A stretch of DNA of 64,000 nt, taken from contig CAKMKG010000034.1 of assembly GCA_927441425.1 (NCBI GenBank), positions 1 through 64,000 of the forward strand, in the 5' to 3' direction. Shown here in pieces: positions 9,595 through 20,097 of the stretch (position 1 is the first letter of the stretch; every line of letters starts with the position of its first letter). The stretch is from an uncultured Bacillota bacterium (GTDB lineage: Bacteria; Bacillota; Clostridia; Peptostreptococcales; Anaerovoracaceae). The position numbers were made by a program, and so were the translations under genes. The notes under the pieces were generated by a model. The model searched no databases and was not told where the DNA came from. It saw nothing but the letters and a program-made list of their open reading frames with translations.

Positions 9595-10725
9595 ATGAGA
9601 AAAGCGTTTATCTGCCCTTCAAAATATGTGCAGGGCGAAAATGAATTGTTGAACCTTGGCTATTTTGTCAGCACATTTGGGAAATCGGCCCTTCTGATCG
9701 CTCATGCGGACGATGTTGCTCGAGTGAAGGTAGAGCTGGATGCCACTTCGAAAAAATTTGGTATTTCATTTATTGAAAGTAATTTTGTCGGTGAATGTTC
9801 TCGTCAGGAAGTAGCTAGACTGCAGGAAGTTGCTTCAAAAAATAACTGCGACTGCACGATCGGACTAGGAGGAGGGAAGGCAATCGATACTGCGAAATGC
9901 GTTGCGCAGGGTGATGCACTGATTATCGTACCAACCATAGCCGCAACGGATGCTCCCACCAGTCATTCGGCCGTTCTCTATACAACGGATGGTGCCTTTG
10001 ATGATTATGCTTATTTCAAACAGAATCCAAGTGTTGTCCTCATTGACACGACCGTCATTGCAAAAGCACCAACCCGTTTCTTGATTTCCGGCATGGGCGA
10101 TGCACTTTCTACCTATTTCGAGGCCAGAGCCACCAGTAAAGCCTTTTCCAACGTGAACGCCGGATTACCCTGCGGTAATCGTGAGGGTTTCACTGAACCG
10201 GCAAAGTCAACGAAAACAGCCTTGGCCCTTGCGACGCTCTGTTATAGAACCTTGATGGAGGATGGAGTAAAGGCAAAACAATCCTGTGAATGCAATGCAG
10301 TGACTCCTGCTTTGGAAAATATCATTGAAGCGAACATTCTCCTTTCTGGTTTGGGCTTTGAAAGCGGCGGACTTGCTGCAGCACATGCAATTCACGATGG
10401 TTTGACCATTCTGGAAGGGACACATAAATATTTTCATGGCGAAAAGGTGGCATTCGGAACCTTGGCACAATTGATTTTAGAAAATGCACCGACGGAAGAA
10501 ATTGAAGAAGTATTGAATTTCTGTATTGAGGTAGGCCTGCCAGTATGTCTTGCAGACATAGGGGTTGATGAAATCTCAGAGGAGGAACTCATGCAGGTTG
10601 CCAATAAAGCCTGTATACCCGAGGAATCAATTCACTCCATGCCATTTCCCGTAACGGCGGAATCCGTAGCAGCCGCTATCATTGCAGCAGATAAAATTGG
10701 AAGTTTGTGGCGGAGGGAAAAATGA
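9595..10725 (+). CDS. gldA: Glycerol dehydrogenase-like iron-containing alcohol dehydrogenase
   Basis: MRKAFICPSKYVQGENEL, GLGGGKAIDTAKCVA, IVPTIAATDAPTSHSAVLYT; ATG at 9595 with SD aaggag. Confidence 0.88.
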   Translation: MRKAFICPSKYVQGENELLNLGYFVSTFGKSALLIAHADDVARVKVELDATSKKFGISFIESNFVGECSRQEVARLQEVASKNNCDCTIGLGGGKAIDTAKCVAQGDALIIVPTIAATDAPTSHSAVLYTTDGAFDDYAYFKQNPSVVLIDTTVIAKAPTRFLISGMGDALSTYFEARATSKAFSNVNAGLPCGNREGFTEPAKSTKTALALATLCYRTLMEDGVKAKQSCECNAVTPALENIIEANILLSGLGFESGGLAAAHAIHDGLTILEGTHKYFHGEKVAFGTLAQLILENAPTEEIEEVLNFCIEVGLPVCLADIGVDEISEEELMQVANKACIPEESIHSMPFPVTAESVAAAIIAADKIGSLWRREK

Positions 10726-11711
10726 AAAAAATTATAAATCAAGTTGACCAAGCCGTCAGCGAGATGTGTAAAGGAATCGTAGCGGCAAATCCAGATCTAA
10801 TCATGGATGAACGATATAAGATCATAAAACGTAAGATGATCGATTCGAACAAGGTTGCGCTTATTTCAGGAGGAGGCAGTGGACATGAACCGGCACATGC
10901 GGGTTTTGTCGGTGAGGGAATGCTAACTGCAGCGGTCTGCGGAGATGTATTTGCTTCTCCGTCAACGATGCAGGTATTCAATGCGATAAAGCAGACGCGT
11001 ACCTCAAAAGGTACTCTGCTGATTATAAAAAACTATTCTGGTGATTGTATGAATTTTGATGCAGCGGCCGAGATGGCAGAGGAAGACGATATACGTGTTG
11101 AGCGAGTTTATGTCAACGACGATATTGCAGTGGAAGATAGTCTCTATACAGTCGGACGCCGTGGAGTAGCAGGAACACTGTTTGTTCACAAGATCGCAGG
11201 AGCAGCCGCAGCAGCGGGTAAAGATCTCAATGAAGTGAAGCGTATAGCTCTTAAAACCATAGAATCGGTAAAATCAATCGGTGTTGCCTTGACATCCTGT
11301 ACCGTACCTGCAAAAGGGACTCCCACTTTCGATTTGGGAGAAAATGAACTTGAATTTGGTGTCGGCATCCATGGTGAGCCTGGTATCCGGCGTGGAACGA
11401 TGTGTAGCTCAACAGAGCTGGCAAAAGAAATGCTTAGCAAGCTTCTCTCGGAAACGGGACTGGCCGAAGGAGATACTTGTGCGGTGATGGTGAATGGATT
11501 GGGTGCTACTCCGTTGATGGAGTTATATATTCAGTATCATGATGTCGAAGAGATATTGACCAAAGTAAAGATATCCATACATAAAGCTTTTGTTGGCAAT
11601 TACATGACTTCACTTGATATGAGTGGTTTTTCCATCACGATCCTGCGTCTTGACGATGAACTCAAAGCATTACTGGATGCACCGGCTGATACTGAGGCCA
11701 TGAAGGTATAG
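10722..11711 (+). CDS. dhaK: Dihydroxyacetone kinase subunit DhaK-like
   Basis: ISGGGSGHEPAHAGFVGEGMLTAAVCGDVFASP; VGIHGEPGIRRG. Confidence 0.92.
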   Translation: MKKIINQVDQAVSEMCKGIVAANPDLIMDERYKIIKRKMIDSNKVALISGGGSGHEPAHAGFVGEGMLTAAVCGDVFASPSTMQVFNAIKQTRTSKGTLLIIKNYSGDCMNFDAAAEMAEEDDIRVERVYVNDDIAVEDSLYTVGRRGVAGTLFVHKIAGAAAAAGKDLNEVKRIALKTIESVKSIGVALTSCTVPAKGTPTFDLGENELEFGVGIHGEPGIRRGTMCSSTELAKEMLSKLLSETGLAEGDTCAVMVNGLGATPLMELYIQYHDVEEILTKVKISIHKAFVGNYMTSLDMSGFSITILRLDDELKALLDAPADTEAMKV

Positions 11712-11734
11712 CGAAAAATAAAGAGGTAGTTAAA

Positions 11735-12355
11735 ATGAGCATCAAAACAGAAAATGTAAAAAATGCAATCGATCGGCTTTCCGATATTGTAATACAGAAT
11801 GAAGTCCATTTTTGTCAGCTTGATTCTGCTGCAGGTGACGGTGACTTTGGAATGTCGCTTGCAAAGGGATTTCGGGAGGTGCATAGGCAAATTGAAGAGA
11901 TCGACAGCAGCTCGATTCAAAGTTTCCTGCGAGAATGTTCCCTGATTATCTCGGAATTCTGTGGCGGAGCATCAGGACCGATTTGGGGTTCTGCTTTTGC
12001 AGCAGCGGCAAACTCCACAAAAGGGAAGGATGGTCTGGAGCTGCGGGAAATTGCTTCAATGTTTGAAGATGCAGTCGCTGCTATCCAAAAGCGTGGTGGC
12101 GCAAAGCTGGGCGATAAAACCTTGCTTGATGCATTGATTCCTGCAACAATTGCATTAAAGGAAGCTGACCAAGTCGGGAAATCAATGAGAGAGGCCTTTG
12201 AAGAGGCATCGAAAAAAGCAGAAGAGGGGGCGGAAGCGACGAAAAGTATGATCGCCTCAAAGGGCCGCGCCTCATACGTTGGGGATCGTAGCTTGAACAT
12301 TCCTGATGCGGGAGCGGAAGCAATCAGTATTATACTAAAGACAATGTTGTTGTAA
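11735..12355 (+). CDS. dhaL: Dihydroxyacetone kinase subunit DhaL-like
   Basis: LDSAAGDGDFGMSLAKGF nucleotide-site motif; GASGPIWGSAF; GDKTLLDALIPA; GRASYVGDRSLNIPDAGA. Confidence 0.9.
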   Translation: MSIKTENVKNAIDRLSDIVIQNEVHFCQLDSAAGDGDFGMSLAKGFREVHRQIEEIDSSSIQSFLRECSLIISEFCGGASGPIWGSAFAAAANSTKGKDGLELREIASMFEDAVAAIQKRGGAKLGDKTLLDALIPATIALKEADQVGKSMREAFEEASKKAEEGAEATKSMIASKGRASYVGDRSLNIPDAGAEAISIILKTMLL

Positions 12356-12388
12356 GACCTAATACCTGAAAGAATACGCGGAAGCCAG

Positions 12389-12443
12389 CCGAAAACAGCG
12401 TGAAACATGCACACTCCTCCCTGTTTAACACGCTGCCTTTCGG
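12389..12443. ncRNA. Putative structured RNA / long hairpin element, function unknown
   Basis: Nested complementary arms CCGAAA/TTTCGG, CAGCGTG/CACGCTG, AAACA/TGTTT. Confidence 0.4.
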
Positions 12444-12602
12444 AGGGCCCGCCCATACAGAGTCTGCATGAATCTATACGACATTTCAAGGACAGTACGG
12501 ATCTATTTTTGAACGGCACTTGTCTGATATCAAGACAAGTTTAAAATAAACCGTTTAGGCCGAATAAATGGTAAAATTAAAAGATTGAGAAGGAGAAAAT
12601 CA

Positions 12603-13613
12603 ATGAGAAAAAGGAAGATAATGCCACAACTTTTAGCGGTGCTCCTGATCTTATGCATGGTCTTTATGACTGCATGCTCTGGAGGAAGCGAAGAGGTCGC
12701 TACTGAAGATGCGGCTGCAGATGACCAGATTGTAATCGGAGCATGCATGCAGGGAAATCAAAGTGGATTTATTCGTTACATAACCAGCGGAATGTACGAA
12801 TATCAGATGGCTTCGGCGCCTGACGTTGATCTTCAGGTCGCATTCGCGGACGACGATGCGGCAAAACAGCAGGGGCAGATCGAAAATTTTGTTGCGCAGG
12901 GAGTCGATGCGATTATACTGAACCCGGTTGACAAGGTTCAGAGCGCTGCCGCTGTTGATTTTGCAATAGAGGCAGGTATACCAGTCATCACAGTCAACAC
13001 CACATCGGATAGTGAAAATGTTACAGCACATGTCGGTTCCGATGATATTGAGGCAGGTCGTATGCAGATGGAACAGCTGCTTTCGTCAGCTGGGAAAAAT
13101 CCACGAGTAGCGTACGTCAATGCGGTTTTGGGTCATTCGGCTCAGGTTGCCCGTGAGCAAGCGTATCTGGAAGTATTGAAAGAGCATCCTGAAGCAACAC
13201 TCGTAGTGCAGAACACTGCTGATTGGTCAGGCGATAAGGCCTTGCAGCTTGTTGAAAACTGGATTCAGACGTATCCAAACGGTATCGACATCATCGCTTG
13301 TCAAGCTGATTGTCAATTGGTTGGAGTAATCACAGCGGTTGAAGATGCAGGATTACAGGGTAAAATTCTATTGGGCGGTATGGATTGTGATATGCCAGTT
13401 ATGGAAAAGATCAAGGCAGGTGTAGTCAACTGTTCCATTTGGCAGGATGGTCTCGGCCAGGGAGAAAATGCCCTTCGTGTTGCCATAGATGCAGCACAGG
13501 GGAAAGAAGTATCCGATTTCATGATTCCATTTGAAACCTGTACAGCGGATAACGTAGATGCTTACATCGAAAAAGCAAAAGCACGTGATGCAATATCAAG
13601 CAAGTATTTTTAA
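12603..13613 (+). CDS. Sugar ABC transporter substrate-binding lipoprotein (ribose/RbsB-like)
   Basis: Lipobox LILCMVFMTACSGG; periplasmic-binding fold features (NPVDKVQSAAAVDFAIEAGIPVITVN). Confidence 0.9.
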   Translation: MRKRKIMPQLLAVLLILCMVFMTACSGGSEEVATEDAAADDQIVIGACMQGNQSGFIRYITSGMYEYQMASAPDVDLQVAFADDDAAKQQGQIENFVAQGVDAIILNPVDKVQSAAAVDFAIEAGIPVITVNTTSDSENVTAHVGSDDIEAGRMQMEQLLSSAGKNPRVAYVNAVLGHSAQVAREQAYLEVLKEHPEATLVVQNTADWSGDKALQLVENWIQTYPNGIDIIACQADCQLVGVITAVEDAGLQGKILLGGMDCDMPVMEKIKAGVVNCSIWQDGLGQGENALRVAIDAAQGKEVSDFMIPFETCTADNVDAYIEKAKARDAISSKYF

Positions 13614-13640
13614 ATTAATCAGACTTAAATAAGAATGCAA

Positions 13641-13679
13641 GGTATAATTGCAGGGAAATCAATCCCCTGCAATTATACC
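13641..13679 (+). promoter_or_regulatory. Intercistronic stem-loop between the binding-protein and ATPase genes
   Basis: GGTATAATTGCAGGG / CCCTGCAATTATACC, perfect 15-bp stem, no T-tract. Confidence 0.65.
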
Positions 13680-13744
13680 GAATTGCACCGTATGATCTAG
13701 AAATAAAAGTAAGTGAAATATACTTTTATGAAAGGAGACTCCTT

Positions 13745-15247
13745 GTGGGCAATAATATTATTCTTGAAATGAAAAACATCGATAAGCGTTTTGGCGGAGT
13801 TCATGCGTTAGATCATGTGAATTTTACTCTGAAACGTGGCGAAGTGCACGCACTTGTTGGTGAAAACGGTGCCGGAAAATCAACGCTGATGAAGCTATTG
13901 ATTGGGTTATATAAACCAGATTCAGGAGAAATCTTTTTCGATGGAGAAAAAATTGATTTTAAATCGGTTAAGGATGCCCAAGATATTGGTATTAGTATGA
14001 TATTTCAAGAGTTCAACCAAGTAAAAGTAATGTCTGTGATGGAAAATATTTTTCTTGGCAGGGAACCGAAAACAAGAAGTGGCGCTGTTGATTTTAAGAA
14101 AATGTATCATGAATCAAAAGCTTTGCTTGGGGAACTGGGACTCGACCTTGATCCGAAGACTCGTATTTTAGATTTGACCGTGGCAAAACATCAATTGGTG
14201 GAAATTGTGAAGGCGATTTCTTTAAATGCTAAGATAATAATCATGGATGAGCCCACATCGGCTCTGAGCCAGAATGAGATAGAGTACCTGCTGACAATGG
14301 TGCGCGCGCTGCGAGAGCAAGGCAAAGCGATCGTCTATATTTCTCATAAAATGGAAGAAATTTTTAATATATGCGATTCAGTTACAGTGCTGAGAGATGG
14401 AAAATTCATTTATACTGGGAAAGTTTCTGAGGTAACAGAAAAGGATTTGATCCGTATGATGGTGGATCGTGAGGTAAGTGAGCTTTTCCCTAAGCAGAAA
14501 AGCCAGATAGGGGAGGTTTTGCTTCAGGTTAAGAATCTATCAGTAGCAGGGAAGTTTGAGAATGTAAGCTTTGACTTGCGAAAAGGTGAAATTCTGGGAG
14601 TTGCAGGCCTGATGGGCGCCGGGCGCACCGAACTGATGGAGACGATAGTTGGTGCACGCCGGCCCGATAAGGGGGAAATCTATTTACACGGTGAAAAAAT
14701 CATCAACCGTATGCCCGGTGATGCGATTCGCAGGGGTATTGCAATGGTTTCAGAGGACAGAAAGAAGAACGGCGTGTTTCTGAAATTAAATGTTAAGGAT
14801 AATATCCTCATGTCTTCGCTGAATAAATGCTTAATAGGACCTTCCATCAGCAGAAAAATGGAAATAGAGTGTTTCGATGAGTATAGAGAGAAGCTGGAAA
14901 TAAAATGCAGCTCTGCAACTCAGATTTGTCAAAATTTATCCGGCGGCAATCAACAAAAGGTAGCCGTATCCCGGGTGCTGAATTCAGATCCCGAGATCAT
15001 TATCCTTGATGAACCAACAAGAGGCATTGATGTGAAAACAAAATCAGAGATTCATCGCCTCATGTCTACGCTTGCAAGCACAGGAAAAGCTGTTCTTATG
15101 GTTTCATCGGAGCTTCCGGAAATATTAGGTATGAGTGATCGTATTTTGGTACTGCATGAAGGAATCATGACCGGAATTTTAAGCCGTGAAGAAGCAACTG
15201 CCGACAAGATTATGGAGCTGGCGGTAGCAACCAATAAGGAGGAGTAA
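13745..15247 (+). CDS. Sugar ABC transporter ATP-binding protein (RbsA-like, two NBDs)
   Basis: GENGAGKSTLMK; LSGGNQQKVAVSRVLNSDPEIIILDEPTRGIDV; GTG start. Confidence 0.95.
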   Translation: MGNNIILEMKNIDKRFGGVHALDHVNFTLKRGEVHALVGENGAGKSTLMKLLIGLYKPDSGEIFFDGEKIDFKSVKDAQDIGISMIFQEFNQVKVMSVMENIFLGREPKTRSGAVDFKKMYHESKALLGELGLDLDPKTRILDLTVAKHQLVEIVKAISLNAKIIIMDEPTSALSQNEIEYLLTMVRALREQGKAIVYISHKMEEIFNICDSVTVLRDGKFIYTGKVSEVTEKDLIRMMVDREVSELFPKQKSQIGEVLLQVKNLSVAGKFENVSFDLRKGEILGVAGLMGAGRTELMETIVGARRPDKGEIYLHGEKIINRMPGDAIRRGIAMVSEDRKKNGVFLKLNVKDNILMSSLNKCLIGPSISRKMEIECFDEYREKLEIKCSSATQICQNLSGGNQQKVAVSRVLNSDPEIIILDEPTRGIDVKTKSEIHRLMSTLASTGKAVLMVSSELPEILGMSDRILVLHEGIMTGILSREEATADKIMELAVATNKEE

Positions 15248-15249
15248 AC

Positions 15250-16242
15250 ATGTTTGACTTTAAGCGTTTCAATGTTGCATTGCACTTAAAAAATTTTAAC
15301 AGTATACAATTCATTAACAATAATGGGATGGCCATAGCCTTTATAATAATTGTGATTTTTCTTTCTTTTGCGTCTCCAAATTTTCTTAAGACAGCGAATA
15401 TCATTAATATTCTAAGACAAGTGTCCTGCATCGGCATTGCAACTTTAGGGGTCGGTATCTTGATCATTATGAATCAGATAGACCTAGCCATTGGTTCAAC
15501 CTTTGCTTTGACCGGCATTATTGCAGGGCTGACTGTTTCAACTAGTGCTGGCGGCATGGGGCTACATCCGATTCTTGGCTACGCAGCCGGCATCGCAACT
15601 GCTCTGGCAATCGCTTATCTTAGCGGACTTGTAGTCGCAAAAGCCCGAATCCCAGCTTTTATTGTAACGATGGGAACCATGTCCATCGGGCGAGGCTTGG
15701 CTTTAATCTTTGCACACGGTATGCCAATCGGCAATTTCCCTGAAGGCTTTACATATTTGGGAACGAAGTCCTTAGGACCGGTACCTTGGACGATTGTTAT
15801 TTTTATCTTAATGATTGCCATCGTGTGGTATATTATGGAAAAGCGTCCGCTTGGCAGGTATATCTATGCAATCGGCAGCAATGAAGACGCGGCACGAGCC
15901 GCGGGGATCAATGTTGATCAGGTAAAATTGAAGGCATATCTAATTGAAGGCGCGTTAGTCGGACTGGCCGGTACGGTTCTGGCTGCTCGTATAAAGTCCG
16001 CTGCTCCAACGATGGGAATCGGTTACGAGCTTGATGCCATAGCCGGAGCTATCATTGGCGGTGTCAGCTTCAATGGCGGCATCGGAAAAGTCGGAGGTAT
16101 GGTTCTTGGAGCGCTCTTGATCGGTGTGATCAACAACGGAATGGATTTGCTTGGAGTCGAGGCATTTTATAAACAAGTGGTTAAGGGCAGTATTATTATC
16201 ATAGCAGTACTCATAGACCGTAAACGTTCAGGCCGTGCATAG
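15250..16242 (+). CDS. Sugar ABC transporter permease (RbsC-like)
   Basis: Hydrophobic; IDLAIGSTFALTGIIAGL; AIGSNEDAARAAGINVDQVK. Confidence 0.93.
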   Translation: MFDFKRFNVALHLKNFNSIQFINNNGMAIAFIIIVIFLSFASPNFLKTANIINILRQVSCIGIATLGVGILIIMNQIDLAIGSTFALTGIIAGLTVSTSAGGMGLHPILGYAAGIATALAIAYLSGLVVAKARIPAFIVTMGTMSIGRGLALIFAHGMPIGNFPEGFTYLGTKSLGPVPWTIVIFILMIAIVWYIMEKRPLGRYIYAIGSNEDAARAAGINVDQVKLKAYLIEGALVGLAGTVLAARIKSAAPTMGIGYELDAIAGAIIGGVSFNGGIGKVGGMVLGALLIGVINNGMDLLGVEAFYKQVVKGSIIIIAVLIDRKRSGRA

Positions 16243-16381
16243 TCTGTCTATCATAAAATTCATCGCAATTTAAGTTTTGTAGAATCCCTACTTCGACGGT
16301 ATTATGAATTCCAATGGATTCTGCCATGCCTAAAAGCGGGGATTTTACTATATATTTAGGAAGATTTTTATTTAGATTGCC

Positions 16382-16410
16382 TTGACTGAAGGAATACCGA
16401 GTAGTACAAT
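16382..16410 (+). promoter_or_regulatory. Sigma-A promoter for ilvC-ilvB
   Basis: TTGACT - 17 nt - TACAAT. Confidence 0.65.
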
Positions 16411-16498
16411 GTATTAATATATAATTTTTCACACATAGATTTGTGTTAAATGAACAAATAAAATCGCTACAAATTATCTTGAATATACAAAGGAGTGA

Positions 16499-17500
<1,002 letters not shown>

Positions 17501-17514
17501 AAATAGGTGATAAT

Positions 17515-19182
17515 ATGCAGATAAAGGGATCAAAAATCATAATGGAATGTCTGATTGAGCATAAGGTGGATACCATATTCGGATATCCGGGCGGACAGAT
17601 TATGCCGCTTTATGATGCTCTGTACGACTATCAGGACAGAATCAAACATATACTAACCAGTCATGAGCAGGGTGCTACCCATGCTGCGGATGGGTATGCC
17701 CGTTCCACAGGAAAGGTAGGTGTTTGTTTTGCGACCAGCGGACCTGGGGCAACAAACACGGTCACAGGCATTGCAACGGCTTATATGGATTCCAGCCCCA
17801 TGGTGATCATTACAGGTCAGGTCCCTGTCAGCCTGATTGGAAAGGATTCTTTTCAGGAGGTTGATATCGTTGGCATCACGTTACCGATCACAAAGCATAG
17901 CTTCTTCTGCAGTACAGTAGAAGAATTGGCACCAAACATCAGAGCTGCATTCCGAATCGCCGCTAGCGGTAGACCGGGACCTGTTCTGGTTGATGTTCCC
18001 AAAAACTTGATGGTAGAGCTTGGTGAATATGAACCATACAAGCCGATGGACGTTGACTGCTTTTGTCCTCCAGCCAATTTGGATCTCATAAAGACCGTCG
18101 CGGAAGAAATCAATGCTGCTGAAAAACCGGTCATCTATGCCGGCGGCGGAGTGATCATCGGGAATGCAGCCGAAGAGTTGACCGCTCTTGCAGAAAAGGC
18201 GGGGATACCGGTTATCACAACTTTGATGAGCATGGGTTCTTTTGACAGGAGAAATCCCCTGTCTCTTGGTATGGTTGGCATGCACGGGCAGAAGGAAGCC
18301 AATTTGGCAGTTCACCACAGCGATCTGATTATAGCCATCGGAGCCAGATTCAGCGATCGTGTAACTGGAGATACCACCCGATTTGCAAAAGGGGCCAAGA
18401 TCATACATATCGATATCGATCCGGCGGAATTCGGAAAAAACATGCGGTACGATTATTGTGTGAAATGTGATGTGAAAAGCGGTTTAAATGCTCTAATTTC
18501 TCTGGTAAACCCAGAGGAGCACATTGAATGGAATCAAAGGATTACAGCTTGGAAAAAGAAGAAAAAGGACAGCGGGGACATTCTGAATTCTGACAATTTA
18601 TATGAAATCATCAATGGAGTTCTGGGAGATGATGTAATAGTGGCTACCGATGTTGGTCAGCATCAAATGTGGACTGCTCAGAAATGGCCCTTCAGAAAAC
18701 CGAGAACCTTTATTACATCTGGCGGGTTGGGCACCATGGGATTTGGACTTGGAGCGGCAATCGGCGCGCAGATAGGAAATCCGCATAAAAGGGTCATTCA
18801 TATCAGTGGTGACGGCAGCTTCCGGATGAATCTAAACGAGCTTGCAACCGTATCAGCGTTTAAACTTCCGATCATCAGCCTAGTTGTCAAGAATCATACG
18901 CTCGGCATGGTAAGGCAGTGGCAAAAGCTGTTTTTCAATCAAAGATATTCTGCAACAGATTTGCCGGATGTCATAGAATATGATAAACTGGCAGCAGCAT
19001 TCGGGCTTTCCGGATGCTTAGTAAAGGATCGGGCCGGTTTAATAAAGGCTTTAGAGGATGCTAAGAACTCTGAAATGGGAACGGTAATCGCATGTGAAAT
19101 TTTCATTGATGAAAATGTAGCACCGATCGTTCCGCCGGGTGAAGCGATCAATAATCAGCTGCTAACAGATGCATTGGTGTAA
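17515..19182 (+). CDS. ilvB: Acetolactate synthase large subunit
   Basis: FGYPGGQIMPLYDALY; SHEQGATHAADGYAR; ISGDGSFRMNLNELATVSAFKLPI. Confidence 0.95.
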   Translation: MQIKGSKIIMECLIEHKVDTIFGYPGGQIMPLYDALYDYQDRIKHILTSHEQGATHAADGYARSTGKVGVCFATSGPGATNTVTGIATAYMDSSPMVIITGQVPVSLIGKDSFQEVDIVGITLPITKHSFFCSTVEELAPNIRAAFRIAASGRPGPVLVDVPKNLMVELGEYEPYKPMDVDCFCPPANLDLIKTVAEEINAAEKPVIYAGGGVIIGNAAEELTALAEKAGIPVITTLMSMGSFDRRNPLSLGMVGMHGQKEANLAVHHSDLIIAIGARFSDRVTGDTTRFAKGAKIIHIDIDPAEFGKNMRYDYCVKCDVKSGLNALISLVNPEEHIEWNQRITAWKKKKKDSGDILNSDNLYEIINGVLGDDVIVATDVGQHQMWTAQKWPFRKPRTFITSGGLGTMGFGLGAAIGAQIGNPHKRVIHISGDGSFRMNLNELATVSAFKLPIISLVVKNHTLGMVRQWQKLFFNQRYSATDLPDVIEYDKLAAAFGLSGCLVKDRAGLIKALEDAKNSEMGTVIACEIFIDENVAPIVPPGEAINNQLLTDALV

Positions 19183-19185
19183 TCA

Positions 19186-20097
19186 TTGAGTCAGAACAAT
19201 AATAAAAAAGAATATAAGCAAGGGATTGCATGTGCAATCCTTTGCGCTGTGTTGTGGGGGTTTTTGCCGATCTACTGGAAAGCATTGGAACCGATCGATC
19301 CCCTGCTTATTTTAATGTATAGAATTGTGCAAGCCGGTGTATTTGCTTTTCTTCTGGCACTCTATTTTTATAAATGGGAAGGAATCATCAAGCCTTTGAA
19401 AGAAAAAGGCATCCTGCGGAACTTTTTCCTTGCAGGTGTTCTGATCTCCTTCAACTGGGGTATTTATATCTGGGCGATCAGCAATGATTTTGTCATTCAG
19501 ACCAGTATCGGGTATTATATAGAGCCCCTGTTTGTTTGCATTTTCGGTATCCTTCTTTTTAAGGAAAAACTGGACAAATTTAAACTGACAGCTTTTCTTT
19601 TGGCATGTGGGGGGGTAGCAGTAATCCTGATATATTACCGTGAGGTTCCGGTAGTTGCGCTAACACTTGCGATCAGCTTCGCGTCATATTCAGCGATTAA
19701 GAAAAAATTCAAGCTGGATGCAGTTCTTGCGCTTCTTTATGAAACCATGCTCCTGATTCCGATTGCATTGGCGGTTGTTCTATATTTTGAACTTACCGGA
19801 AGAGGTGCAGCTGCGCATGCGGAACCGATTCAGTGGGGCCTGCTCATGCTGGCAGGGATCTTTACCGGTACACCGCTGATGCTGTTTGCCATGGCTGCCA
19901 ATCGGATCAGCCTGATTACCCTCGGCATAACGGAATACATTTCTCCGTCCATTACATTATTGATCGGTATTTTTTTATTCAAAGAACCCTTTGAGACGAT
20001 ACAGCTGATTACCTTTGGTGTAATCTGGATCGGACTTGTCATATTTACTTTAGGAGAAATTAAAGAAAGCAGGTCGAGGATAGGTGAGCAAGAGTAG
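19186..20097 (+). CDS. rarD: RarD-type EamA-family transporter
   Basis: GIACAILCAVLWGFLPIYWKAL; multi-TM; TTG start directly after the ilvB stop. Confidence 0.88.
   Translation: MSQNNNKKEYKQGIACAILCAVLWGFLPIYWKALEPIDPLLILMYRIVQAGVFAFLLALYFYKWEGIIKPLKEKGILRNFFLAGVLISFNWGIYIWAISNDFVIQTSIGYYIEPLFVCIFGILLFKEKLDKFKLTAFLLACGGVAVILIYYREVPVVALTLAISFASYSAIKKKFKLDAVLALLYETMLLIPIALAVVLYFELTGRGAAAHAEPIQWGLLMLAGIFTGTPLMLFAMAANRISLITLGITEYISPSITLLIGIFLFKEPFETIQLITFGVIWIGLVIFTLGEIKESRSRIGEQE

Noticed and set aside
11917-12519. 200-aa minus-strand ORF opposite dhaL and the intergenic hairpin
   Set aside because: Mostly antisense to dhaL; Ser/Ala/Phe-rich translation without domain signature.
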